Source: CAWAPD01 sp963783865
GTDB lineage: Bacteria; Actinomycetota; Thermoleophilia; UBA2241
Assembly: GCA_963783865.1 (NCBI GenBank)
Contig: CAWAPD010000005.1
Location: forward strand, 62,001 to 126,000
Reading direction: 5' to 3'
Length of the DNA: 64,000 bases
The position numbers were made by a program, and so were the translations under genes. Shown here in pieces: positions 49,947 through 59,185 of the stretch. The first letter of the stretch is position 1, and every line of letters starts with the position of its first letter. Under the pieces are notes generated by a model. The model saw only the letters and a program-made list of their open reading frames with translations. It was not told where the DNA came from and did not search any database.

Positions 49947-50731
49947 TGACCCTTTACCCGGGCGACCGCCGCTTCAACGGCGGCGTGGACCGCCGCCGCC
50001 AGGCCGGCGCCCTCCAGAGCCTCGAGGCCGGCGGCCGTCATGCCGCCCGGGGTCGCGATCGCCCGCTTGAGGCCACCGGGGTCGCGGTCGCGCGCGACGA
50101 GGCCGTCGGCGCCGTCCACGGCGCCGACGGCCAGGTCGAGCGCCAGCTCCCGGTCGAGCCCGGCGGCCACGCCGGCGTCGGCGAAGGCCTCGAGGAAGGC
50201 GGCCGCGAAGGCCGGACCGCACCCGGAGAGCGCCGTCGCGGCGTCGAACTGCTCCTCGCCGATGCGCACGACCAGGCCGGCGAGGCCGAAGAGGTCGCAG
50301 ACCGCGGCCTCGCCGGCCTCGTCGAGCGTTCCGCGCGCGACCAGGAACACGCCCCTGCCGACGGCCGCCGCCACGTTCGGCATGACGCGCGCGACGGCCG
50401 AACCTTCGGGCAGCGCCCGGCGCAGCGCCTTCAGGTCGACGAAGGCTGCGAGCGACACGAGCGGCCGCCGGCCGAGCGCCGGCGCGAGCTGCGCGAGCGC
50501 CGCCGGCACGTCCGGCGGCCGCACGGCCAGCACGACGATCCCGGCGGCGGCGACCGCCTCGGCGGCGGTCGCCGCCGCCTCGACTCCCAGCGCGCCGAGC
50601 GCCCGCACGCGGGCGGCGTCGACGTCGTAGGCGATCAGGGATGGCTGCTGCGCGGAGTCGAGCGCGGGACGCCGCCAGCCCTCAGCCAGCGCGTGCGCGA
50701 TGTGCCCCGCGCCGATGAGAGCGACGTCCAT
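49943..50731 (-). CDS. proC: Pyrroline-5-carboxylate reductase family protein
   Basis: A 262-residue ProC-like protein. The N-terminal dinucleotide-binding motif is IGAGHIAHALAEGW (usually GxGxMGxA), and VLAVRPPDVPAAL, ARVMPNVAAAVGRG and the substrate-binding SGCGPAFAAAFLEAFADAG block follow. The typical TPGGMTAAGLEALEGAG motif near the C-terminus supports the assignment. It is encoded between sepF and yggT, the standard place in Gram-positive cell-division clusters; a role in proline synthesis is inferred. Confidence 0.9.
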   Translation of the reverse strand: MDVALIGAGHIAHALAEGWRRPALDSAQQPSLIAYDVDAARVRALGALGVEAAATAAEAVAAAGIVVLAVRPPDVPAALAQLAPALGRRPLVSLAAFVDLKALRRALPEGSAVARVMPNVAAAVGRGVFLVARGTLDEAGEAAVCDLFGLAGLVVRIGEEQFDAATALSGCGPAFAAAFLEAFADAGVAAGLDRELALDLAVGAVDGADGLVARDRDPGGLKRAIATPGGMTAAGLEALEGAGLAAAVHAAVEAAVARVKGQ

Positions 50732-50732
50732 G

Positions 50733-51269
50733 CTAGAACTGGTTGAAGAAGCCCTTCTCGATCAGGCGGGCGCGCTCTTCGGCCGAGACCTCGACGTTGC
50801 GCGGGGTGAGCAGGAAGACCTTGTCGGCCACCCGCTGCATGCCCCCGTCGAGCGCGTAGGTGAGTCCGCTGACGAAGTCGATCAGGCGCTTGGACAGCTC
50901 GGTGTCGGAGCCTTGCAGGTTGATGATCACCGGCACGTCCACCTTGAACTTGTCGGCGATCTGCTGGGCGTCGTTGAAGTTCTTGGGGATCACCAGGTGC
51001 ACTTCGACGCGCTGCGGACGCGGCGGCTCGAGCGGGCGCACCACGGCGCCGCGCGAGGACTGCCGGGCCGGCGGCTCGTCGGCGAAGATGTCGTCGTAGT
51101 CGCCCGAGCGCGAGCGGCCGCGGTCGATCTTGCGCACGTTGGGCCGGTCCTGGTACGAGCGCTCGAGCTCCTCATGCGGGGCCAGGGTCTCCTCTTCGAG
51201 GTCGTACTCCTCGTCGTCGGAGATCCCGAAGTAGACCATCACCTTGTGCCAGGTATCACCCAGGCCCAT
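50733..51269 (-). CDS. sepF: Cell division protein SepF
   Basis: Membrane anchor for FtsZ in Gram-positive bacteria and Actinomycetota, which lack FtsA. The N-terminal amphipathic region and acidic linker (DDEEYDLEEETL) precede the SepF core: VHLVIPKNFNDAQQIADKF, VIINLQGSDTELSKRLIDF and KVFLLTPRNVEVSAEER. Length 178 aa. It lies 18 bases after yggS and one base before proC. Confidence 0.95.
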   Translation of the reverse strand: MGLGDTWHKVMVYFGISDDEEYDLEEETLAPHEELERSYQDRPNVRKIDRGRSRSGDYDDIFADEPPARQSSRGAVVRPLEPPRPQRVEVHLVIPKNFNDAQQIADKFKVDVPVIINLQGSDTELSKRLIDFVSGLTYALDGGMQRVADKVFLLTPRNVEVSAEERARLIEKGFFNQF

Positions 51270-51287
51270 CGTCCCTCCCCGGTCGCG

Positions 51288-51983
51288 TCAGAACAGCACG
51301 CTGCCGACGCGGATGATCGTCGCTCCTTCGGCCACGGCCACCTCGTAGTCGGCGCTCGTGCCCATCGACAGCTCGGCGAAAGTATATCTGCCGGTCCACT
51401 GCGCAGAAAGCCGTTCCGCCATTTCGCGCGTACGGGCGAAGTACGGGGCCGCCGCCGCAGGGTCGTCCGACAGCGGGGGCATGCACATGAGGCCGGCGAA
51501 CTCGACCTTGTCACGGCCCGACGCCAGCTCGAGGAAGCGGTCGGCCTCGCCGGGTTCGACGCCGGACTTGCTGTCCTCGGCACCGACGTTGACCTCGAGC
51601 AGGACCCGCACGGGGCCGGCGGCACGGGTCTGGATCTCGTCCACCACGCTCATCGACGAGACCGAGTGGATGAGACGCACCAGGGGCAGCACCAGCTTCG
51701 TCTTGCGGCTCTGCAGGTGGCCGATGAAGTCCCAGGTGAAGGCGTCGCCGTAGCGCTCGTGCTTGGCGGCGAGGTCCTGGGCGCGGTTCTCGCCGACCAG
51801 CCGCACGCCGGCGTCGCGCAGGACCTGCATGCCGTCGGCGTCGACGTACTTGGTGGCGACCAGGATGTCGACGTCGCCGCCGGCGCGGCCGGCGCGCGCG
51901 GCCGCCTCGTCGGCGCGCGCCCGCACCTCCGCGAAGCGTTCGCGCACGTGGTCGGCGCTGCCTCTGAACAGTTCGACCATCAT
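51288..51983 (-). CDS. YggS family pyridoxal-phosphate homeostasis protein
   Basis: PLP-binding protein (PLPBP/YggS) that buffers cellular pyridoxal phosphate. The PLP lysine is in ILVATKYV; GENRAQDLAAK, WDFIGHLQSRK and the phosphate-site region LSMGTSADYEVAVAEGAT follow. From ATG at 51983 (ATGA overlap with pgeF) it has 231 residues; the second ATG at 51980 is equally possible. Location between pgeF and sepF is conserved. Confidence 0.93.
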   Translation of the reverse strand: MMVELFRGSADHVRERFAEVRARADEAAARAGRAGGDVDILVATKYVDADGMQVLRDAGVRLVGENRAQDLAAKHERYGDAFTWDFIGHLQSRKTKLVLPLVRLIHSVSSMSVVDEIQTRAAGPVRVLLEVNVGAEDSKSGVEPGEADRFLELASGRDKVEFAGLMCMPPLSDDPAAAAPYFARTREMAERLSAQWTGRYTFAELSMGTSADYEVAVAEGATIIRVGSVLF

Positions 51984-52819
51984 CCCTCGCTCGTCGTCGA
52001 TGGACCGCGTCCGCCGCCGGTGACCCACGCTATCGCCGCCTGTCTGCCTGTCAAGCCGTGGTCGCGGCGATGTGAGAAGAACCGGGCGTCGCACGAGGTG
52101 CAAAGGCGGGGGGCCCGGATCGCGTGCTCCGCAAGCCCGGCGGCGGTGAGCTGGGCGACGGCGGCCGACCAGAGGTCGACCACGCCGTCGCCCACGACCG
52201 CCGCGCCGAACTCGCGCGCGAAGGCCTCGCGCACGTCGGCGGAGACGGTGAAGCAGCAGGGTCCGATCGAGGGGCCGATGACGGCGGCGCTGAGGGTGGC
52301 GCCGTTCCGGCGCAGTCTCAGCGCCGCCTCCCGCACGATGCCCGCCAGCATGCCGCGCCAGCCGGCGTGGACAAGGGCGATCGCCGGGCTGCCGCCGGCT
52401 TCGCGGGCCGCCAGGAACACAGGGACGCAGTCGGCGAAGCTGACCATGACCGGCACGCCGGGCTCGCGCGTGAGCAGGCCGTCGGTCGCCGGGATCACTC
52501 CGGCCGGGCCGTCGTGCCCTCTCCCCCGCTCCGCGGCGCCGACCTCGGCGATCGCCGTCTCGTGGACCTGGCCGGGAACCACGAGGTCGCGCACGTCGAG
52601 GCCGGCCGCGGCGCACAGCCGGGCGCGGTTCTCGGCGACGTTGGCGGGCGCGTCGGCGACCGAGTAGCCGATGTTCAGCGTGTCGTACGGGGGCGGCGAG
52701 ACGCCGCCGGCCCTCGTCGAGAGGACCAGCCGCCAGCCCTCGCCGGCGGCCTCGTACCAGACCAGCCCGCCGCGCTCCCTCAGCGCGAGGGCCGGCGCTC
52801 CCTCGCCGCCCGTCACCAT
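51980..52819 (-). CDS. pgeF: YfiH/PgeF family peptidoglycan editing factor (laccase-domain multifunctional purine nucleosidase)
   Basis: Zinc/copper-binding YfiH-family protein; members remove misplaced serine from peptidoglycan precursors or act on purine nucleosides. The metal ligands are His in GQVHETAI, Cys in SFADCVPVFL and His in VHAGWRGML. About 279 residues. ATG at 52819 or the GTG at 52816, which makes a GTGA overlap with the M50 gene, may be the start; the open frame runs further upstream without similarity. It ends in CDARFFSHRRDH, typical of the family. Confidence 0.92.
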   Translation of the reverse strand: MVTGGEGAPALALRERGGLVWYEAAGEGWRLVLSTRAGGVSPPPYDTLNIGYSVADAPANVAENRARLCAAAGLDVRDLVVPGQVHETAIAEVGAAERGRGHDGPAGVIPATDGLLTREPGVPVMVSFADCVPVFLAAREAGGSPAIALVHAGWRGMLAGIVREAALRLRRNGATLSAAVIGPSIGPCCFTVSADVREAFAREFGAAVVGDGVVDLWSAAVAQLTAAGLAEHAIRAPRLCTSCDARFFSHRRDHGLTGRQAAIAWVTGGGRGPSTTSEG

Positions 52820-53502
52820 TTCCACCCCACCACCAGGTGCCGGGCCAGCGACAAGAACGGGTCGATGATGGTGTGAAGGACCCCCGTGCTCATCAGGGCG
52901 ACGAGGATGAGGAATCCGAACATCCCGTACTGGTCGAGCCCGCTCCACTGCCGGTACAGGCCATCGGGCAGGAAGGCGCCCAGGACCTTCGACCCATCCA
53001 GCGGGGGCACGGGGATGAAGTTGATGACGGCGAGGATCACGTTCAGCAGGACCATGATCCAGAAGATGTTGGCCACATCGAGGGCGATGTTCCTCGCCGT
53101 CCACAAGTCCGCGCCGGCCATGATCCGCGTGTCGAGGTTGTTCACGACGAAGAGCGCGACTCGCGTCGCCAGGATGGCGAGAAGCGCAAGCGCGACGTTG
53201 CTCAGGGGGCCGGCAGCACCCACGATCGCCATCCCTTTCTTCTGCGACTTGAAGTAACGCGGGTCGACCGGAACGGGCTTGGCCCAGCCGAACATGCGCG
53301 TGCCGCCTGACGCGAGCAGGGTTCCCACGAGAACGAGAGTGCCCAGGGTATCGAGATGCTTGAGCGGATTGGCGGTCAGCCTGCCGGCGACGCGGGCCGT
53401 CGGGTCCCCGAGCGCGTCGGCCACGAGCCCGTGCGCGAGCTCGTGCACGGTCAGGCTGATGATCAGCAGCGGCAGCGACGCGATGAGCAGCCAGTCGGGC
53501 AC
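52813..53502 (-). CDS. Site-2 protease family M50 membrane metalloprotease
   Basis: A 229-residue intramembrane zinc protease with five to six hydrophobic segments. The zinc motif is HELAH (residues about 20-24) in TVHELAHGLVADALGD, and the third ligand is the Asp of NFIPVPPLDGS near residue 165. No PDZ domain is present, so it belongs to the small YwhC/rhomboid-like S2P subgroup. Substrate unknown. It starts 3 bases past the stop of the DHH-CBS-CCA gene. Confidence 0.93.
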   Translation of the reverse strand: MPDWLLIASLPLLIISLTVHELAHGLVADALGDPTARVAGRLTANPLKHLDTLGTLVLVGTLLASGGTRMFGWAKPVPVDPRYFKSQKKGMAIVGAAGPLSNVALALLAILATRVALFVVNNLDTRIMAGADLWTARNIALDVANIFWIMVLLNVILAVINFIPVPPLDGSKVLGAFLPDGLYRQWSGLDQYGMFGFLILVALMSTGVLHTIIDPFLSLARHLVVGWKW

Positions 53503-53505
53503 GGC

Positions 53506-56139
53506 TCAGCGCCCCTTCCCTTTCGCCATGCGCCGGGCCGCCTCGAGCTCCTGTTTCTTGCCCGAGACGACGCCGTTGAGCTTGAGGTGGAGCACGCCGC
53601 TCAGCACGTCGCCCAGGGCGGCGGACTCGCGGTAGCCGATCGCCAGCAGGTCGCGGCCGCCGATCGCAAGACGCACGTGGCGCGTGTGCGTGAGGTAGCG
53701 CTCGAGGCGCTCGGCGGCCGGCGTCCCGGCGCTCAGCGCCGTGGCCAGGACCACGGCCTCCAGCGGCTCGCCGTGGAGCAGGTCGTAGAGGTCCGCCTCC
53801 TTGATCTGCCGGCGCAGGCGCCGCGCGACGCGGGCGCCCATCAGGGCCGAGCGGATCAGGACCTCCGCGTCGCGGCGTCGGAACTTGAGGCGCGCGGTCC
53901 AGTCGCCCATCTCCTCGGGCGTGATGTCGCGCAGGAGCACGATGAGGCGCAGCCGCCAGGCCGGGACCTCGGACTCGAGGCCGCAGGCCAGGCGCACGCC
54001 GTCGGCGGCGGCCACCAGGCGCTGCGTGTCGGCGTCGAGGGCGACGCGCGGATGCAGCGTCGGGCCCAGCCCGAGCTCGGCCAGGCGGTGCAGCGTGAAC
54101 GACACGCGCGCCTCGTCGAACAGCAGCACGAGCTCGTCGCGCAGGCGGGCCGACGAGAGGTCGCCGATCAGGTCCATCTCCACGCAGGCGCGGGCCAGGG
54201 CCAGCGTGTGGCGGTCCATGCGGAAGTCGTAGCGGTTCTCGTAACGCACGGCGCGCAGGATGCGGGTGGGGTCCTCGATGAAGCTCAGGTTGTGGAGCAC
54301 CACGAGCTGGCGCCGGCCGAGGTCGCCGATGCCGCCGAAGTAGTCGAGCAGGGTGCCGAAGTCGCGCGCATTGAGCGAGACGGCCATGGCGTTGATCGAG
54401 AAGTCGCGCCGCGAGAGGTCGCCGCGGATCGTGGCGTGCTCGACCTTGGGCAGGGCCGCCGGGTAGTCGTAGAACTCGGTGCGGGTGGAGGCGACGTCGA
54501 GGCGGCGATGGCCGCCGGCCACGTCGCCGGGCAGCACGATGACCGCGGTCTGGAACTTCGGGTGCGGGCGCACGCGGCCGCCGAGGCGCTCGGCCAGCGC
54601 GCGGGCGAACTCGATGCCGTCGCCCTCGACGGCGATGTCGATGTCCTCCAGGCGGTGCTCGAGCAGCAGGTCGCGCACGGCGCCGCCGACCAGGTAGGCG
54701 CCGCGGAAGCCGGCGGCGACGGCCTGCACGTGCGCGAAGAGGTCGTCGAGGCCCAGCGCCGCGAGCTGGTCGCGCACGTCGGGGCCGTCGCCGCTGCGGC
54801 GCGGCTCGCCCCCGGTGTGCAGGGCCTGCAGCAGGTCGCTGCGAGTGACGACGCCGATGACGTCCTCGCGGCGCACCGGCGCACCGGCGCCGTCGCGCAC
54901 GACCGGCAGGCGGCCGACCGGATCGCGGGCAAGGGCCGTGGTCAGCTCCTCGAGCGGCGTGTCGGCCGAGACCACCGTCGCCGTCGTGGTCATCACGGCC
55001 TTGACCGGCGCGTGGCCCAGGCGGTGGCGCGCGGCCCGGTCGAGGTCGCGCCGCGACACCGAACCGACCAGCGTGTCGTCGTCGGCCACCGACAGCCCTC
55101 CGTAGCCGTAGCGCTCGCAGAGCACGATCGCCTCGTCCACGGTCGTGGCGATCGTGACCCAGTGCACCGGCTGCGACATCAGCGTCGCCGCCGACGGGGC
55201 CTCGAGCGGCTCGAGCGCGAGGGCGTGCTCGACGCGCGCGCGAGCCTCCTCGAGGCCGGCGTCCTTGACGATGGCGGAGGCGGCGGCGGCGTGGCCGCCG
55301 CCGCCCACGCTCCCCTTGAGCACGCGCGCCATGTCGAGCGTCTCGACGCGGCTGCGCGCGGTGACGAACACCCGGTGCTCCATCTCGACCAGCAGCACGA
55401 AGCCGTCGGCGTTGGTCAGGTCGAGCGCCTTGTGCACCACAAGGCTGATGCCTTCGACGTACTGGTCGCCCGAGACCGCCGACACGAGCACGTCGAAGCC
55501 GCCGGCCGGGACCGGCCGCGCCTCCTCGAGAACGCTCACCAGCAGGTCGCGCTGTGGCCCCGTCAGCGGGTTGTGCAGGAACCGCTCCACCAGCTGCTGG
55601 TTGGCGCCGCGGCGCATGCAGAAGGCCAGCGCCTCGGCGTCGCGCACGGTCGTCGTCGGGAAGGTGAGCGAGCCGGTGTCCTCGTGGATGCCGAGGGCGA
55701 AGACCGTCGCCTCGAGCGGCGTCACCTCGATGCCGCGCTCGGCGATGATGCGCAGGATCAGGGTCACGAGCGAGCCGTCGTCGGAGCGGATCAGGTTCGT
55801 GGGGCGCACGAAGTCCAAGGGCTCGCCGCTCGGCGCGTGGTGGTCGAAGACGACCACTTCCACGCCCTCGCGGCCACAGAGCGACGCCAGCTCGCCGAGG
55901 CGGTTCGGGTGCACGGTGTCGACGAGCACGAGGCGCGTGACCGCCGCCAGGTCGACCGCGCCGGGCTCGACGACCGGGATCTCCTCGCTGAACAGCGTCT
56001 GGAACTCGCGCACGTTGCGGTTGACGGCGCCACTGAGGACGATGGCGGCCTCGGGATAGAGCTTGTGCGCCGCCACCATCGCCGCGAACGCGTCGAAGTC
56101 GGTGTTGGAGTGGGTGGCGATCAGTTCGCTGGCGGTCAT
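53506..56139 (-). CDS. DHH - DHHA1 - 2xCBS - poly(A) polymerase/tRNA nucleotidyltransferase fusion
   Basis: An 877-residue four-module protein. Residues about 1-305 are a DHH/DHHA1 phosphoesterase (THSNTDFDAFAAM, VFDHHAPSG, GGGGHAAAAS). About 310-430 are two CBS domains. From about 465 comes a class II nucleotidyltransferase with LVGGAVRDLLLEHRLEDIDI, RRDFSINAMAVSL and FIEDPTRILRAVRYE, then an RNA-binding helical region. Related fusions are known in several phyla as CBS-containing A-adding or CCA-adding enzymes. Whether this one adds A or the whole CCA cannot be told by eye. ATG at 56139 follows a TATACT box by 6 bases. The open frame continues upstream antisense-free but only as shadow of recG. 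Confidence 0.92.
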   Translation of the reverse strand: MTASELIATHSNTDFDAFAAMVAAHKLYPEAAIVLSGAVNRNVREFQTLFSEEIPVVEPGAVDLAAVTRLVLVDTVHPNRLGELASLCGREGVEVVVFDHHAPSGEPLDFVRPTNLIRSDDGSLVTLILRIIAERGIEVTPLEATVFALGIHEDTGSLTFPTTTVRDAEALAFCMRRGANQQLVERFLHNPLTGPQRDLLVSVLEEARPVPAGGFDVLVSAVSGDQYVEGISLVVHKALDLTNADGFVLLVEMEHRVFVTARSRVETLDMARVLKGSVGGGGHAAAASAIVKDAGLEEARARVEHALALEPLEAPSAATLMSQPVHWVTIATTVDEAIVLCERYGYGGLSVADDDTLVGSVSRRDLDRAARHRLGHAPVKAVMTTTATVVSADTPLEELTTALARDPVGRLPVVRDGAGAPVRREDVIGVVTRSDLLQALHTGGEPRRSGDGPDVRDQLAALGLDDLFAHVQAVAAGFRGAYLVGGAVRDLLLEHRLEDIDIAVEGDGIEFARALAERLGGRVRPHPKFQTAVIVLPGDVAGGHRRLDVASTRTEFYDYPAALPKVEHATIRGDLSRRDFSINAMAVSLNARDFGTLLDYFGGIGDLGRRQLVVLHNLSFIEDPTRILRAVRYENRYDFRMDRHTLALARACVEMDLIGDLSSARLRDELVLLFDEARVSFTLHRLAELGLGPTLHPRVALDADTQRLVAAADGVRLACGLESEVPAWRLRLIVLLRDITPEEMGDWTARLKFRRRDAEVLIRSALMGARVARRLRRQIKEADLYDLLHGEPLEAVVLATALSAGTPAAERLERYLTHTRHVRLAIGGRDLLAIGYRESAALGDVLSGVLHLKLNGVVSGKKQELEAARRMAKGKGR

Positions 56140-56145
56140 GGGAGA

Positions 56146-56151
56146 AGTATA
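56146..56151 (-). promoter_or_regulatory. -10 element for a leaderless DHH-CBS-CCA transcript
   Basis: TATACT reading leftward, then TCTCCC, then the ATG. The transcript would begin at about the A of the start codon, and there is no Shine-Dalgarno. No good -35 is visible 16-18 bases upstream, as is common for leaderless promoters of the TANNNT type. Confidence 0.55.
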
Positions 56152-56168
56152 GGACGCCCGGCCGGTCC

Positions 56169-58331
56169 TCAGGCCTTCAGCAGCCAGGCGACCTCGTCGC
56201 CGAAGGCGGCGCGCACGGCCTGGGCCAGCGGCGCGTGGACCGGCAGCGCCAGCGCCGGGTCGTCGTCGAGCAGCTCGCGCGCCAGGACGCGCGACCGGGC
56301 GACGGCGTCGCGGTCGCGCGTCAGCTTCGCGAGCTTCAGGTCGGGCAGCCCGGACTGCCGGGTGCCGAAGAGCTGGCCCTCGCCGCGGATCTCCATGTCG
56401 CGGTCGGCGAGCTCGAACCCGTCTTCTGTCTCGAGCAGGGCCTGCAGGCGCGCGTCGGCGCGACCGCCCTCGGCGTTCGAGAACAGCAGGCAGTACGAAC
56501 GCGCGGTGCCGCGGCCGACGCGGCCGCGCAGCTGGTGCAGCTGGGCCAGGCCGAAGCGGTCGGCGCCCTCCACGATCATCACGGTCGCGTTGGGCACGTC
56601 GACGCCGACCTCGATCACCGACGTCGCCACCAGCACGTCGACCTCGCCGGCCTTGAACCGGGCCATCGTGTCGAGCCGCTCGGTGGCCTTCATCTGGCCG
56701 TGCAGCACCGCCACCCGGTAGCGCTCGAACGGGCCCGCGGCGAGGCGCTCGGCCTCGGCGAGCGCAGCCGCCGACTCGAGCGCTTCCGACTCCTCGATCA
56801 GCGGGCAGACGACGTACACCTGGCGCCCCTTGTCGATCTGCTTGCGCACGAAGTCGTAGCCGATCTCGCGCTTCTCCTCGTCGACGAGCCGGGTGGCCAC
56901 CGGCCTGCGCCCCGCCGGCGCGCCGGCGATCAACGTCACGTCGAGGTCGCCGTAGAACGTCAGCGCCAGCGTGCGCGGGATCGGCGTCGCGGTCATGAAC
57001 AGCACGTGCGGGCTGATGCCGTCTTCGGAGCGCTGGTGGGCGAGCTCGTCGCGCTGCGTGACCCCGAAGCGGTGCTGCTCGTCGACGACCACGGTCGCCA
57101 GGTCGGCGAAGGTCACGTCGCTCTGGATGAGGGCGTGCGTGCCGACCACGACCGCCGCTTCGCCCGAGGCGATGCGGCCGAGCGCCTTGCGGCGCTCGGC
57201 CGCCGTCAGCCGCGACGTGAGCAGCTCGACGGGCGCCAGGCCGCCGGCCAGGCGGTCGATCGTCTCCAGATGCTGCTCGGCCAGCGTCTCGGTCGGCGCC
57301 ATGAAGGCGGCCTGGCGCCCCGCCTCGACGGCGCGCAACAGCGCGTAGAGCGCGACGACCGTCTTGCCCGATCCGACGTCGCCCTGCAGCAGGCGACGCA
57401 TCGGCTGGTCGCGCCCCAGGTCGGCGTCGATCTCGGCGATGGCCGTCTTCTGGTACTCGGTGAACGCAAAGGGCAGCCCGGCCACGAACCCCGCGACCAG
57501 CTCGCCCGGCGGGGCCAGCGCCACGGCCCGGGCCGAGGCCGCCTCGGCCGCCTTGTGCAGGAGCAGGCCGATCTGCATGAGCAGCAGCTCTTCGAGCACC
57601 AGCCGCTCGCGGGCGACCTTCGCCTCGGCGAGGCTGCGCGGCGCGTGGACGGCGAGCACGGCGTCGGCCTTGGGCGGCAGGTCCTCGGCGGCGCGGAGGC
57701 TGCCCGACAGGGGGTCGGGCAGCCTCCGCGCCGCCCCCCGCACCTCGTGCACCAGCGCCCGCAGCACCTTGGCCGAGACGGCCTCGCTGGCCGGGTACAC
57801 CGGCACCAGGCCCTCGGTATGGACGGTCTCGCCCTCCTCCTCGGCCAGGATCTCGTGCGCGCGCACCACGAACGTCACCTTGCTGCCGCTGTGCCGGCAC
57901 GAGCCGCGCAGGCTGAGCACCATCCCGGGCTCCAGCGTCTTGGCCAGCCACGCCTGGTTGAACCAGACGGCGATGACGCCGGCGGTGTCGTCACGCACGG
58001 TCGCCTCGACGAGGTTCACGCGCCGCCGCGCGGTGCGGTGGGCCGACACGCGCACGACCGTCGCCCGGATCGTCGCCTCCTCGCCCAGCCGCAGCTCGGC
58101 GATCGCCTTGCGCTCCGTGAAGTCCTCGTAGCGGCGGGGGTAGTGGGCCAGCAGGTCGCCGACGGTGTGCAGGCCCAGCGTGGCCAGCTTGCGCGCCACG
58201 GCTGTGCCGATCTTCGGAAGGTCGGTCAGCGGTCGCTGCAGCGGGGAGTCGTCGGGAGAGAGGCGGCAGGCCGGCGGCCTCGAGTCGTACAGGCCGCCGC
58301 CGAACTTCGGCAGGCGCGGGTCCCGGCTCAC
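56169..58331 (-). CDS. recG: ATP-dependent DNA helicase RecG
   Basis: Remodels stalled replication forks and branched DNA. The 720 residues contain the N-terminal wedge/OB domain (LATLGLHTVGDLLAHYPRRY, ATVVRVSAHRT), then superfamily 2 helicase motifs: Walker A GDVGSGKT, motif II as DEQH (VVVDEQHRFGV), TATPIPRTLAL, and QLRGRVGRG in the second RecA lobe. GTG at 58331 overlaps the fakB stop (GTGA); the longer open frame is not supported. It belongs to the conserved asp23-fakA-fakB-recG run. Confidence 0.97.
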   Translation of the reverse strand: MSRDPRLPKFGGGLYDSRPPACRLSPDDSPLQRPLTDLPKIGTAVARKLATLGLHTVGDLLAHYPRRYEDFTERKAIAELRLGEEATIRATVVRVSAHRTARRRVNLVEATVRDDTAGVIAVWFNQAWLAKTLEPGMVLSLRGSCRHSGSKVTFVVRAHEILAEEEGETVHTEGLVPVYPASEAVSAKVLRALVHEVRGAARRLPDPLSGSLRAAEDLPPKADAVLAVHAPRSLAEAKVARERLVLEELLLMQIGLLLHKAAEAASARAVALAPPGELVAGFVAGLPFAFTEYQKTAIAEIDADLGRDQPMRRLLQGDVGSGKTVVALYALLRAVEAGRQAAFMAPTETLAEQHLETIDRLAGGLAPVELLTSRLTAAERRKALGRIASGEAAVVVGTHALIQSDVTFADLATVVVDEQHRFGVTQRDELAHQRSEDGISPHVLFMTATPIPRTLALTFYGDLDVTLIAGAPAGRRPVATRLVDEEKREIGYDFVRKQIDKGRQVYVVCPLIEESEALESAAALAEAERLAAGPFERYRVAVLHGQMKATERLDTMARFKAGEVDVLVATSVIEVGVDVPNATVMIVEGADRFGLAQLHQLRGRVGRGTARSYCLLFSNAEGGRADARLQALLETEDGFELADRDMEIRGEGQLFGTRQSGLPDLKLAKLTRDRDAVARSRVLARELLDDDPALALPVHAPLAQAVRAAFGDEVAWLLKA

Positions 58332-59185
58332 TCCACGATCATACAGAAAGCGAAGATGCCAGGGCCACCATGAGTCCCGACGACCGCGCCCACGCGTCCG
58401 CCCGGGATCTCCTTGGCCCCGGGCCGCGCGGCGCGCAGGGCGTCGTCGAGGAGCGCGACCTCGCGGTCGGCCCGCGCCCCCCAGACCGTGTAGTAGATCT
58501 CGGCCTCGGGAGCGCTCCACTCGGCGAACGCCGCGGCCATCCCCTCGAGGGCGCGGCGTTCGCCCCGCACCTTGGCGTAGGGCAGCAGCTCCCCGCCGGC
58601 GATCGTGATCAGCGGCCGGATCCCAAGCACGTCGCCGACCATCGACTGGGCGCGGCCGATGCGGCCGCCGCGGCGCAGGTACTCGAGGGTGGAGACCTGG
58701 AACAGGATGTGGTGCTTGAGGACGTACTTCTGGACGTAGGCGCGGGCCTCGGGCAGCTCGATCCCCCCGGCCAGACGGGCCCGCAGGCGCTCGATCAGCA
58801 TCGTCATCCCCATCGAGACGCTGAGCGTGTCGTAGACGTCGACGTTGGCGAAGCCGTCGGCGGCCGTCAGCGCCGCCTGGTAGGTGCCGCTCAGCTTGCC
58901 CGAGAGGTGGAACGAGAAGACGTGCTCGTGGCTCGCGGCCAGCTCCTCGTAACACGCCCTGAACTCGCCCACGGAGGGCTGCGAGGTGGTCGGCAGCACC
59001 GGCGCCGTCTCGAGGCGGTCGTAGAACTCGTCGGGGCCCAGGTCGACGAGGTCGCGGAAGGTCTCGTCGCCGAAGTGGACCTTGAGCGGCACCATGCGCA
59101 CGCCGGTGCGCTCGAAGTAACCGGCCGGCGGGTCGGCGGTCGAGTCGGTGACGATGGCCGTGTTGGCCAGCGTGAGCAGCGTCAT
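58328..59185 (-). CDS. DegV family fatty-acid-binding protein, FakB-like
   Basis: A 285-residue DegV protein that holds a fatty acid for phosphorylation by FakA. The family motifs are IVTDSTADPP, PTTSQPSVGEF, FSFHLSGKLSGTYQAA and LEYLRRGGRIGRAQ, with the late TVWGARAD and GTHGGPG segments. ATG at 59185 overlaps the fakA stop (ATGA), which places kinase and carrier in one unit. The functional assignment rests on this pairing and family knowledge from Staphylococcus. Confidence 0.92.
   Translation of the reverse strand: MTLLTLANTAIVTDSTADPPAGYFERTGVRMVPLKVHFGDETFRDLVDLGPDEFYDRLETAPVLPTTSQPSVGEFRACYEELAASHEHVFSFHLSGKLSGTYQAALTAADGFANVDVYDTLSVSMGMTMLIERLRARLAGGIELPEARAYVQKYVLKHHILFQVSTLEYLRRGGRIGRAQSMVGDVLGIRPLITIAGGELLPYAKVRGERRALEGMAAAFAEWSAPEAEIYYTVWGARADREVALLDDALRAARPGAKEIPGGRVGAVVGTHGGPGIFAFCMIVE

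Noticed and set aside
53506..57951. Single 1481-codon minus-strand frame joining part of recG to the DHH-CBS-CCA gene
   Set aside because: The upstream 600 codons are out of frame with the well-conserved recG and are Arg/Gly/Ala low complexity; the real protein starts at 56139.
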